Shown here: one piece after another, positions 1-8,097 of the stretch
How the letters are laid out: each line of letters begins with the position of its first letter
Position numbering within the stretch: position 1 is the first letter of the stretch
From: Leifsonia aquatica
GTDB taxonomy: Bacteria > Actinomycetota > Actinomycetes > Actinomycetales > Microbacteriaceae
Direction of reading: 5' to 3'
Length of the DNA stretch: 64,000 nucleotides
Assembly: GCF_014190775.1 (NCBI RefSeq)
Contig: NZ_JACHVP010000001.1
Span: 124,001-188,000, forward strand
Position numbers and translations under genes: made by a program
Notes under the pieces: generated by a model
Database searches by the model: none
The model's input: the letters and a program-made list of their open reading frames with translations, nothing else
Told to the model about the DNA's origin: nothing

Positions 1-1248
1 CGCCACACCTTCACCGCCCGGGCGGTCAACGCGGTGGGCGAGTCGCTCGACACGACGCCGGTGCTCACCTGGGCCTACCAGCCTCCGGTCATCAGCGGCG
101 GCAGCAGCAGCACCGTCTACGACCCGGCGCGCACGAACGCGACGCAGGGCGTCATCTCGCTGTCGATCCAGTCGAGCGACGACACCAGCGGGTTCCAGAT
201 CAGCATCGACGGCAACCCCGTCGCGCAGATCCCGCGCAGCGGAGCGACGACCACGTGGACGGGGACGGCCTCCCCGGGATCGCGGAACGTCTCGGTCACG
301 CCGGTCAGCCAGTTCCAGCCGCCGCTCGGGTCGGGCAACACCGGCTCGGTGTGGGCGCAGTCGGTGCAGGTCTCGGGCTCGCCGATCGTCACGTCCAACG
401 GGTCCCTCGTCGCGTCGTCGAACACCGCGCTGCAGCTGAAGGACGTCGGGGTGGACGCGAACCACAGCGCCAAGGGCGTCAGCGTCCTCTACGCCGTGTG
501 GCGTGAGGGGTCGCCGCAGCCGTCGTGCTCCATGGACGGCAACGGCAATCCGGTGATGCCGGGCGGTCAGGCGTCGAACAACTTCGGCGGGCTGCAGGAG
601 TACACCAAGTACTTCGGGCAGGCGTGCGCCGCGAACGGGTTCGGCGCGGTCTCGACCGGCGTGCAGCAGGCGTACACCTTCACCGTCTCGCCCGGCGGCC
701 AGGGCGTCACCTACACGGTCGGCGTGGACCCGTCGCGCACGATCACCTCCGGCGCCTTCACCAGCGGCTACGAGTTCCTGAACGTGACCGCCCCGAACGT
801 GCCGCAGCGCAACCTCTTCGGTGTCTTCTACCGCATCAACGGCCAGCTGACCTCGAACTTCTCGCTCTCTCGCGACGTCGACCCGGGTCACATCACGTAC
901 AGCTACTGCTTCCTGAGCAGCACCAGCGCGTGCGGGGCGGAGGCCGACGTGACGTCGACGACCATCCCGACGACGGTCACCGTGAACGTGCCGACCGACT
1001 GCACGGCCGCTCCGACGAAGGACGACATCGTGTTCTCGGGCGCGGTGAAGTCGGCCAATGCGTACACGATCGACATCGCGAACGACACCGCGGCGCTGAC
1101 CGTGAGCTACAAGATCACCTTCACCGGCGCCTACGCGGCGCTCGGCGAACGGACACTGACCCGGTGCGGCGTCGCAGCCCCGACGAACCCGAACCCCGAC
1201 CCGGGGACCGGCGGCGGAGGCGGCTCCGGCGGCGGGACCGGCGGATGA
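1..1248 (+). CDS. C-terminal part of a fibronectin type III / Ig-like surface protein (5' end outside the window)
   Basis: The frame is open from base 1, so this is the last 415 residues of a larger protein; the GTG at 34 is only an internal valine. The first residues (FTARAVNAVGES) look like the closing strand of a fibronectin type III domain. The rest is Ser/Thr/Gly/Val-rich beta-type sequence typical of secreted multi-domain actinobacterial proteins, with a few cysteines, and it ends in a Pro- and Gly-rich tail. No C-terminal membrane segment or sorting signal is visible, so surface attachment is unknown. A MoxR gene follows after 55 bases and the T7SS genes lie further downstream, so a role in the envelope or as a secreted product of this locus is inferred from position only. 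Confidence 0.75.
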   Translation, partial: RHTFTARAVNAVGESLDTTPVLTWAYQPPVISGGSSSTVYDPARTNATQGVISLSIQSSDDTSGFQISIDGNPVAQIPRSGATTTWTGTASPGSRNVSVTPVSQFQPPLGSGNTGSVWAQSVQVSGSPIVTSNGSLVASSNTALQLKDVGVDANHSAKGVSVLYAVWREGSPQPSCSMDGNGNPVMPGGQASNNFGGLQEYTKYFGQACAANGFGAVSTGVQQAYTFTVSPGGQGVTYTVGVDPSRTITSGAFTSGYEFLNVTAPNVPQRNLFGVFYRINGQLTSNFSLSRDVDPGHITYSYCFLSSTSACGAEADVTSTTIPTTVTVNVPTDCTAAPTKDDIVFSGAVKSANAYTIDIANDTAALTVSYKITFTGAYAALGERTLTRCGVAAPTNPNPDPGTGGGGGSGGGTGG

Positions 1249-1303
1249 GCGACGCCATGACACCGAGACCGACACGACCGCGACCGACGACCAAGGAAGA
1301 CGC

Positions 1304-2269
1304 ATGACCATCACCCCCGAACAGACCGCCTGGTTCCAGTCGACCTTCGCCCAGCTCGTGGAGAACGTCGAGCAGGCGGTGCTCGGCAAGCGGCACATCG
1401 TCGAGCTCGTGTTCGCGACCCTCCTGAGCGAGGGCCACATCCTGCTCGAGGACGTCCCCGGCACGGGCAAGACGGCGCTCGCCCGCGCCCTCGGCCAGAC
1501 CATCCGCGGCACGTCGACGCGCATCCAGTTCACCCCCGACCTCCTGCCGGGCGACGTCACCGGCATCACGGTCTACGACCAGAAGCGCGGCGAGTTCGAG
1601 TTCCACACGGGCCCGATCTTCGCCAACGTGGTGCTGGCCGACGAGATCAACCGTGCCAGCCCGAAGACCCAGTCGGCGCTGCTGGAGGTCATGGAGGAGG
1701 GCCGCGTCACCGTCGACGGCGTCACCCGCCCCGTGGGTGTGCCGTTCGTCGTGATCGCGACGCAGAACCCGGTGGAGCAGGCCGGCACCTACCGGCTGCC
1801 CGAGGCGCAGCTCGACCGCTTCATGATCCGCGCGTCCATCGGCTACCCCGACGACGCGTCGACCCTGCGGATCCTGCAGGGCGCGATGCACCCGCGCCGC
1901 GAGGTTCCGGAGATCGTCGACGCCCAGCTGATCGTGACCATGTCCGACCTCGTCGCCGGCGTCTACAGCAGCCCGCTCGTGCTCGACTACATCATGCGGC
2001 TCATCGCGGCCACCCGCCGTGCGAGCGAGGTCAAGCTCGGTGTGAGCGTGCGCGGCGGCCTCGCCCTCGCACGCCTCGCCGCGACCTGGGCCGTCGCCCA
2101 CGGCCGCAGCTTCGTCACCCCCGACGACGTGCGCGACCTGGCCCTCCCGGTGCTCGCGCACCGCCTCGTGCTCAACCCGGACGCGGAGTTCGACGGTGTG
2201 ACCGCCGACGCCGTGATCGGGCAGATCCTGCTGGACGTCGAGGCGCCCGTGGAGAACGGAGCGGCCTGA
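1304..2269 (+). CDS. MoxR family AAA+ ATPase
   Basis: 321 residues, the usual MoxR length. It carries a Walker A motif (PGTGKTALARAL, about residues 51-62), a Walker B segment (VVLADEINRAS, about residues 109-119) and the sensor region QNPVEQAGTYRLPEAQLDRF. MoxR ATPases are cytoplasmic chaperone-like AAA+ proteins, often encoded with DUF58 and vWA proteins and thought to assemble or activate them. The ATG at 1304 follows AAGGAAG at good distance. The DUF58 gene starts five bases after the stop, so the two are almost certainly one transcript. The target protein is not shown by the sequence; the adjacent DUF58 and TgpA-like proteins are the obvious candidates. Confidence 0.93.
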   Translation: MTITPEQTAWFQSTFAQLVENVEQAVLGKRHIVELVFATLLSEGHILLEDVPGTGKTALARALGQTIRGTSTRIQFTPDLLPGDVTGITVYDQKRGEFEFHTGPIFANVVLADEINRASPKTQSALLEVMEEGRVTVDGVTRPVGVPFVVIATQNPVEQAGTYRLPEAQLDRFMIRASIGYPDDASTLRILQGAMHPRREVPEIVDAQLIVTMSDLVAGVYSSPLVLDYIMRLIAATRRASEVKLGVSVRGGLALARLAATWAVAHGRSFVTPDDVRDLALPVLAHRLVLNPDAEFDGVTADAVIGQILLDVEAPVENGAA

Positions 2270-2274
2270 GGCGG

Positions 2275-3648
2275 ATGGCAGAGTACGACGACACCTCCTC
2301 GCGGCTGACGCGCACCGTCACCGGCACGCGCACGCGTGCCTCGACGGTCACGAGCGTCACGAGGAGCAGCACCGGCATCGTCGAGGACGGCGTCTTCTGG
2401 GGCCGTGCGGCCGCGGCGGCCGTCGGCTCGGCGCTGCGCGCCTCCGCGCGCTGGTTGGCGGAGACCGTCACCGCGCCCGGGTGGCTCGTCGTGTGCGTGC
2501 TCATCGCCGGTGCCGTCGCCGGCTGGGTCGCCGGCTGGAGTCTCGGCTGGATCGTCGCCGCGGCCGCCGCGGCGCTGATCGTCGTCTGCGTCCCCTTTCT
2601 CCTCGGCTCGCACGACTACCGGGTGCAGCTCGCCCTCGACCGGGAGCGCGTGGTCGCGGGGGACGACGTCACCGGCAGCCTCGTGGTCCGCAACGCGGGC
2701 AGCAGGGCGTCGCTGCCCGGGCGCGTGGACGTGCCCATCGGCACCGGCCTCGCGGAGGCCTACGTGCCGCTGCTCGCCGCCGGCGCCGAGCACACCGAGC
2801 GTCTGTCGATCGCGGCTGCTCGACGCGGTGTCATCGACGTCGGCCCGGTCTCCGTGTCCCGCGGCGACCCGATCGGGCTGCTGCGGCGGGAGGCGCTCTG
2901 GCCCGAGGTCCACACGCTCCACGTGCATCCGGTGACCGCGCTCATCCCCGGCACGAGTGCCGGACTCATCCGCGACCTCGAGGGTCTCCCCACCAGCACG
3001 ATCGTCGACGCCGATCTCGCGTTCCACGCCATCCGCGACTATGTCCCCGGCGACTCCCGCCGTCACGTCCACTGGAAGTCGACGGCGAAGACCGGACGCC
3101 TGATGGTGCGGCAGTACGAGGAGGCGCGGCACTCGCGCATCGCCGTGACCATCGGCATCACGGCCGAGGAGGAGTACGAGTCGGACGACGAGTTCGAGCT
3201 CGCCGTCAGCGTCGCGGCGTCGCTCAGCCTGCAGGCCGTGCGCGACGGCCGCGATCTGGTCGTGACCACGAGCGCCGAGCGCCCGGAGCTGGTGCGCGGC
3301 GAGGTCGTGACCATCCGCACGCTGCCGACCCGCAACGCCGCCGCCATGCTCGACGGCTTCTCGGAGATCGAGCTGGCCGAGCGCGCCAGCCGCCTCGAAG
3401 ACGTCGCGAAGCTCACCGCCCAGTCGAACCCGAACCTCTCGGTCGTGTTCCTGGTCACGGGCGCGCACACCCCGCTCGGCCGGTTGCGCGGCGCCTCGAT
3501 CGCGTTCGGGCCGGACACGCAGTGCGTCGCGGTCCGCTGCGAGCTCGGCGCGGACCCGGCGTTCCGCCGCTTCGGTCCGATGAGCGTCCTGACCGTCGGC
3601 GCTCTCGACGACCTCGGCAAGCTGATCGCCCGCGGAGCCCTGCAGTGA
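2275..3648 (+). CDS. DUF58 domain membrane protein
   Basis: 457 residues. After a Thr/Arg/Ser-rich cytoplasmic start come two hydrophobic segments (about residues 75-115), then a beta-rich region and the DUF58 core, recognisable from RDYVPGDSRRHVHWKSTAKTGRLMVRQYEE (split: RDYVPGDSRRHVHW then KSTAKTGRLMVRQYEE), about residues 253-282. DUF58 proteins are companions of MoxR ATPases and resemble vWA folds; their biochemical role is not settled. Its stop overlaps the GTG start of the TgpA-like gene (GTGA), so translation of the two is coupled. The MoxR-DUF58-TgpA trio is a known conserved arrangement; its placement directly before FHA/PP2C and T7SS genes is what stands out here. Confidence 0.9.
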   Translation: MAEYDDTSSRLTRTVTGTRTRASTVTSVTRSSTGIVEDGVFWGRAAAAAVGSALRASARWLAETVTAPGWLVVCVLIAGAVAGWVAGWSLGWIVAAAAAALIVVCVPFLLGSHDYRVQLALDRERVVAGDDVTGSLVVRNAGSRASLPGRVDVPIGTGLAEAYVPLLAAGAEHTERLSIAAARRGVIDVGPVSVSRGDPIGLLRREALWPEVHTLHVHPVTALIPGTSAGLIRDLEGLPTSTIVDADLAFHAIRDYVPGDSRRHVHWKSTAKTGRLMVRQYEEARHSRIAVTIGITAEEEYESDDEFELAVSVAASLSLQAVRDGRDLVVTTSAERPELVRGEVVTIRTLPTRNAAAMLDGFSEIELAERASRLEDVAKLTAQSNPNLSVVFLVTGAHTPLGRLRGASIAFGPDTQCVAVRCELGADPAFRRFGPMSVLTVGALDDLGKLIARGALQ

Positions 3649-6188
3649 GCGCCCCGGTGGCAGGCGACGGAGCGCGGGCGGCAGCGCGCCGGGCCCGCAG
3701 ACAGCGCGCGGCCGCACTCCGGCCGGACGTGCCGCAGACGATCCTCGCCGTCGCCTACGTGCTGGTCGGCCTCGCGCTCGCCTGCGCCCTCGCGTGGCCG
3801 CTATACGAGACGCCGCGGCTCATCGCGGTCGCCGCCTACGCTGGTGTCGTCGGCGTCGGCACGGCCGTCGTGGCGCGGCTGCGACGCTGGCCCGCGTGGC
3901 TGCACATCGTCGTCGTGGCCGGCCTCTATCTGGTCGGCGTGGTGCCCCTCGCCGTGCCGTCGGCGCTGTCCTCGCCCCTCGGCGTGCTGCGCGGCCTCCT
4001 CGACGGGCTGACCGGCATCGTCCTGGGCTGGAAGCAGCTGCTCACCCTCGACCTGCCGGTCGGCCAGTACCAGGCGGTGCTGGTCCCGGTCTATGCGCTG
4101 TTGCTGATCGGCTCCGCGATCGCCGCGGCTCTGGCACTCTCGCCCGAGCGCCGGGCGGCTGCAGCCGTCCCGGTCGTCCTCGGGATGGGCGTCTTCGGCA
4201 TCGCGTTCGGGGCCACGGACCCCGGCGCCCCGTTCCTGCTGCTGGGCATCCGCATCGATGCGCCCCGGGAGGTGCTGCTCGGCCTGCTCCTGGTCGCGGC
4301 CTCCCTCGTCTGGCTGACACTGCGCGCTCAGCTGCGCCGTCGCGCCGCCCTCGCCGCCGCGCGCGGAACGGTCGGCGTGGTGCGCCAGGGTTCGGCCTCC
4401 GCAGGTGCCGCGGTCCGTCGCCGTCTGCTGGGCGCCGGACTCCTGATCGTCGCCCTGGCTGCGGGTCTGACCGCCGGGCCCGCACTCGCCGGCACGAGCA
4501 CGCGAGAGACGCTGCGCACCTCGACGGAGCCGCTGCTGGTCGTCCAGCAGCAGACCACGCCGCTCGGCCGCTACCGCGCGTCGTTCGAGAAGGACGCGTA
4601 CGACCGTGAGCTCTTCTCGGTCACGGGTGCGGGATCCGGCGTCGACCGGCTGCGGCTGGCCACCCTGGACGACTGGGACGGCGAGCACTTCCTCGTCTCG
4701 GGCGACACCCGCTTCTCGCGCCTGCCCGGCGGTTCGCCCGCGCCCGGCGCGCGGACCCTGACCGTCACCATCGGCGACGGGTACTCGGGGATCTGGCTGC
4801 CCATGCCGGCCGACACCCGCACGTCGCCCACGTTCAGTGGTCCGCGCGCCGCGGCGCTGACCGACGCCTTCTACCTCGACAAGCAGACCGGCGCCGGCAT
4901 CGACACCACACCGGGCACCGACGGGGCGCGCGGCGTACGCAGCGGTGACAGCTACGAGGTGCAGGGGACCGGCACCCCGGCCGTCCCGCTGGCGGACCCC
5001 GGCACCAGCAGCCTCGTCGACCTGAAGGCGCACCCCGAGCTCGCGGCGTGGCTGGAGGCCCAGGGGCAGCCCCGCACCGCCGACGGATTCGAGGAGCTCA
5101 TCTCCCGATTGCGCGACCGCGGCTACCTCAGCCACTCGCTCGCGGAGGACGACCAGGCGGCCAGCTGGATCGCCGCGCTGCGCAGCCAGTCCGCCTACCC
5201 GTTTGAGTCGAGCTTCGCCGGCCACTCCACCGCCCGGATCGAGGCCCTCTTCAGCCAGCTGCTCGAGCAGCAGAACCGGGTCGGGAGCGCGTCGAGCGCG
5301 GACCTGCTGGTGTCGGGAGTCGGCGACGACGAACAGTTCGCGGCAGCGGGCGCTCTGCTCGCGCGGGCGGTGGGCTACGAGTCCCGCGTCGTCGTCGGGG
5401 TGCGCATGGGCACGGGCGAGACGGGCGGCGTACCGAACTGCTCGGGCACGTGCACGGGAGCCAACCTGGCCGCGTGGATCGAGGTGCGTGCTCCCGGGTC
5501 GGGGGAGTGGACGACCGTCGACGTCGAGCCGCAGTTCAAGAAGGCTCCAACGCTCATCTCCCTCGACCACCAGTTGCCCAAGAACCCGACCGTCCCCGAG
5601 CAGCCGCAGGTCGGCACGGTGCTGCCGCCGGCCGCTCAGCACGACGACCGGGACGCGACCCGCGCCGTGGTGCAGGAGCAGCCCGAGTGGGTGACCGTGC
5701 TCCTGCGGGTGCTGACGATCATCGGCCTCGCCGTGGCGACGCTCCTGCTGCTGACGCTGCCGTTCCTGGTGCTCCTCATCGCGAAGCGGATGCGGCGTGG
5801 CCGCCGCCGTCACGCCCCCGTACCCGAGGTCGCCGTCGTGGGCGCCTGGGCCGAGCTGATCGACGCCCGGACCGACGGCGGGGATCCGGCGCTGCCGGGC
5901 ACGCGCCGCGATGTCGCGGCCGCGATCGGTTCTCCCGCCGCTATCGAGCTCGCCGCGCTCACGGACATCGCCGTGTTCGCCGAACATCCACCCACCCGGG
6001 AGGCGGCGGAGCGCGCCTGGGAGCTCCTCGACACCGAGCGCGCGCGTCTGCGCGCCGAGCGCGGACCGGTCCGGTCGCTGCTCGCCGCGATCAACCCCGC
6101 CTCCTTCGTGCGTGCCCTCGGACGCCCGCGTCTGCGACTCTCCTGGCGACTGCTCGCGGCGCCCCGAACCCGGAAGGCGAGCGCATGA
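3645..6188 (+). CDS. TgpA-like transglutaminase-domain membrane protein lacking the catalytic Cys and His
   Basis: 847 residues from the GTG at 3645, which overlaps the DUF58 stop. The frame is open further upstream only as a shadow of DUF58. The N-terminal half has about seven membrane segments (residues 25-265), then an extracytoplasmic region with a transglutaminase-like core (about 540-630), another membrane segment (about 680-710) and a cytoplasmic tail, as in TgpA (DUF3488) proteins. The usual core reads G-x-C-E-x-F-A, HAW and D; here the matching positions are GDDEQFA (Asp562 for Cys), AAWIEV (Ala610 for His) and Asp626 kept. The fold seems present but transamidation or protease chemistry should be absent, so a structural or ligand-binding role is inferred. 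ATGA coupling leads into the FHA gene. Confidence 0.85.
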   Translation: MSAPVAGDGARAAARRARRQRAAALRPDVPQTILAVAYVLVGLALACALAWPLYETPRLIAVAAYAGVVGVGTAVVARLRRWPAWLHIVVVAGLYLVGVVPLAVPSALSSPLGVLRGLLDGLTGIVLGWKQLLTLDLPVGQYQAVLVPVYALLLIGSAIAAALALSPERRAAAAVPVVLGMGVFGIAFGATDPGAPFLLLGIRIDAPREVLLGLLLVAASLVWLTLRAQLRRRAALAAARGTVGVVRQGSASAGAAVRRRLLGAGLLIVALAAGLTAGPALAGTSTRETLRTSTEPLLVVQQQTTPLGRYRASFEKDAYDRELFSVTGAGSGVDRLRLATLDDWDGEHFLVSGDTRFSRLPGGSPAPGARTLTVTIGDGYSGIWLPMPADTRTSPTFSGPRAAALTDAFYLDKQTGAGIDTTPGTDGARGVRSGDSYEVQGTGTPAVPLADPGTSSLVDLKAHPELAAWLEAQGQPRTADGFEELISRLRDRGYLSHSLAEDDQAASWIAALRSQSAYPFESSFAGHSTARIEALFSQLLEQQNRVGSASSADLLVSGVGDDEQFAAAGALLARAVGYESRVVVGVRMGTGETGGVPNCSGTCTGANLAAWIEVRAPGSGEWTTVDVEPQFKKAPTLISLDHQLPKNPTVPEQPQVGTVLPPAAQHDDRDATRAVVQEQPEWVTVLLRVLTIIGLAVATLLLLTLPFLVLLIAKRMRRGRRRHAPVPEVAVVGAWAELIDARTDGGDPALPGTRRDVAAAIGSPAAIELAALTDIAVFAEHPPTREAAERAWELLDTERARLRAERGPVRSLLAAINPASFVRALGRPRLRLSWRLLAAPRTRKASA

Positions 6189-7285
6189 CCGACAGCACCG
6201 CCACCCTCGTCGCCCTCTCGCTCATCGCGGGGCTCGTCGGCCTGATCATCGGGCTCGCGATCTTCCTCTGGTACGCCGCCGCGCTCTCCCGGGTGTTCGC
6301 CCGGCGCGGCGTGGAGCCGTGGCGCGCCTGGGTGCCCGTGCTCAACGAGGCCGAGATCCTGCGACTGGGAGGGCGCCCCGCGTGGACGGTCGTGTTCTTT
6401 CTCATCCCCGTCGTCTGCGTCTATGCGATCGTCCTGCGCGCCCTGGCCGCCGACCGGATCGGTCGCACCTTCGGCCGCGGAGCGGGCTCCACGGTGCTGG
6501 CCGTCCTGCTGCCGCCGGTCTGGGCGACCGTGCTGGCGTCGACCCGGGAGCCGGCCGCGACCGAGGAGCGTGCGCCCGCCCGGATCACGGAGCCGGAGCC
6601 GGAGCCGGTGCCGGAACCGGCGGTGGAGTTCGTCGCCGTGGCGACGATCGCGGAGCCTCCTGTCGCCGTCGTCCCGCCGGTCCCCATCGCGCCGCCGGTT
6701 GGCGCGGAGCCGCTGGACGCCATCGCGCCGCCTGCGGAACCCGTCGCCGACCTCCCGCCGATCCGCACCCCGTTCATGGACGCGCCGGCCGAGCCTCCGG
6801 CGCCGGAATCGCCCGAGCCCGAGCCGGAGTCGGCGCTCGAGCCCGAGCCGGAGTCGGCGCTCGAGCCCGTGGCAGTGCCCGAGCCCGTCTCCGTCGAGGA
6901 GAGCGTCGACATCGACGACGACGCGGCGGAGACGATCGTGGTCGAGCGCCCGGCCGTCGTCAGCTGGACCCTCGTCACCGACGACGGACGTCGCCACCCG
7001 CTGGAGGCCGACGTGGTCGTCCTGGGCCGCCGTCCGGCGGGGGAGGAGCCCGGCGTCCAGTACCTCGCCGTGCCCGACACCTCGCGCACCCTCTCGAAGC
7101 AGCACGCGTGTCTGACCCGGGAGGGGGACGGCTGGATCGTCACCGACCTCCAGTCCACGAACGGCGTGTTCCTCGACCTCGGCGGCGTCGAACGGCAGCT
7201 CGCGCCGGGCGACTCCGCCCCCGTCTCCGGACGGCTCCTACTGGGGACCGTCGGTCTGCACATCGAACGAGAGGACCGCCGATGA
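6185..7285 (+). CDS. Membrane-anchored FHA domain protein with a pThr-type switch motif
   Basis: 366 residues starting at the ATG that overlaps the previous stop. The N-terminus has three hydrophobic segments with WRAWVPVLNEAEILRLGG, like a DUF5684-type membrane region. A long Pro/Glu linker follows (about 125-245), containing an exact 24-bp tandem duplication. The FHA domain occupies about residues 275-350, with the hallmark pieces LGRRP, SRTLSKQHACL and DLQSTNGVF, so the Arg, Ser-x-x-His and Asn residues that grip phosphothreonine are present. Just before it, Thr250 sits in AAETIVVERP, the same motif repeated nine times in the protein two genes downstream. In GarA and OdhI an N-terminal phosphothreonine is bound by the protein's own FHA domain; the same switch is inferred here. 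ATGA overlap with the PP2C gene. Confidence 0.9.
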   Translation: MTDSTATLVALSLIAGLVGLIIGLAIFLWYAAALSRVFARRGVEPWRAWVPVLNEAEILRLGGRPAWTVVFFLIPVVCVYAIVLRALAADRIGRTFGRGAGSTVLAVLLPPVWATVLASTREPAATEERAPARITEPEPEPVPEPAVEFVAVATIAEPPVAVVPPVPIAPPVGAEPLDAIAPPAEPVADLPPIRTPFMDAPAEPPAPESPEPEPESALEPEPESALEPVAVPEPVSVEESVDIDDDAAETIVVERPAVVSWTLVTDDGRRHPLEADVVVLGRRPAGEEPGVQYLAVPDTSRTLSKQHACLTREGDGWIVTDLQSTNGVFLDLGGVERQLAPGDSAPVSGRLLLGTVGLHIEREDRR

Positions 7286-8097
7286 CAGCCGTCGTCTCCG
7301 GCGTGCAGCTGAGCGCCGACGCCCGCAGCGATGTGGGGCGCCGCCGGGCGGCGAACGAGGACTCCTGCCTCGCGATCGCACCGGTGTTCGCGGTGGCCGA
7401 CGGAATGGGCGGCCACGAGGCGGGCGCGCAGGCCAGTGCCGAGGTGGTCGGTGCCCTCCGCGACACACTGTGCATCGGCGGCCCCGTCGATCTGATGCAG
7501 GTGTCGACGGCGATCGACGAGGCCTCCCGTCGCACGGCTGCGCTGGCCGCAACGACCGCGCGGGGCGCCGGGAGCACACTCAGCGGCGTCATCCTGGTCG
7601 TGCACGAGGGGCGACCGCACTGGCTCATCGTCAACGTCGGCGACTCGCGGGTGTACCGCCTCATCGGCGGCTTCCTGGAGCAGTTGACCGTCGACCACTC
7701 GCTGGTGCAGGAGCGGATCGATGCGGGGGTGCTGCGCGACGACGAACGGGCGACGGCGCCCGACAAGAACGTGATCACGCGGGCCCTCGGTTCTGTGGAC
7801 GCACGCGCGGACAGCTGGCTCATGCCCGTGACCACGGGTGAGCGCCTATTGGTCTGCTCCGACGGTCTGCACGGCGAGCTCAGCGACGAGCAATTGCGCG
7901 AGATCCTCGTCGCGGGAGGCCGTCCCTCGGCCACGACGGCGGCACTGATCCAGGCGGCGAACCGCGCCGGAGGCCGCGACAACGTCACCGCAGTCGTCGT
8001 TGACGTGCTCGCGGGCGGCGACCCGGGTACCGCCGGTCCGGCCGACACCCGCGAGCCTTCCGAGTGGACCGACGATGGAGACACGGTGCCGGTATGA
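7282..8097 (+). CDS. PP2C-family Ser/Thr protein phosphatase
   Basis: 271 residues. All PP2C metal-binding motifs are present: RRAANEDS at the start, VADGMGGHEAG (about residues 33-43), VGDSRVYRL, CSDGL and GGRDNVT near the end. It lacks membrane segments, so it is a soluble cytoplasmic PstP/Stp-type enzyme that removes phosphate from Ser/Thr using Mn or Mg. It starts inside the stop of the FHA gene and its stop overlaps the start of the nine-threonine repeat protein (both ATGA), so reader, eraser and probable target are made from one coupled message. The matching kinase is not in the window and could lie upstream or elsewhere. Confidence 0.95.
   Translation: MTAVVSGVQLSADARSDVGRRRAANEDSCLAIAPVFAVADGMGGHEAGAQASAEVVGALRDTLCIGGPVDLMQVSTAIDEASRRTAALAATTARGAGSTLSGVILVVHEGRPHWLIVNVGDSRVYRLIGGFLEQLTVDHSLVQERIDAGVLRDDERATAPDKNVITRALGSVDARADSWLMPVTTGERLLVCSDGLHGELSDEQLREILVAGGRPSATTAALIQAANRAGGRDNVTAVVVDVLAGGDPGTAGPADTREPSEWTDDGDTVPV

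Noticed and set aside
1121-5987. Long open frames antisense to MoxR, DUF58 and TgpA genes (and similar long antisense frames throughout)
   Set aside because: They are rich in Arg, Ala, Gly, His and Asp with no domain motifs, and lie opposite genes with clear motifs. This is the usual shadow effect of GC-rich third codon positions.
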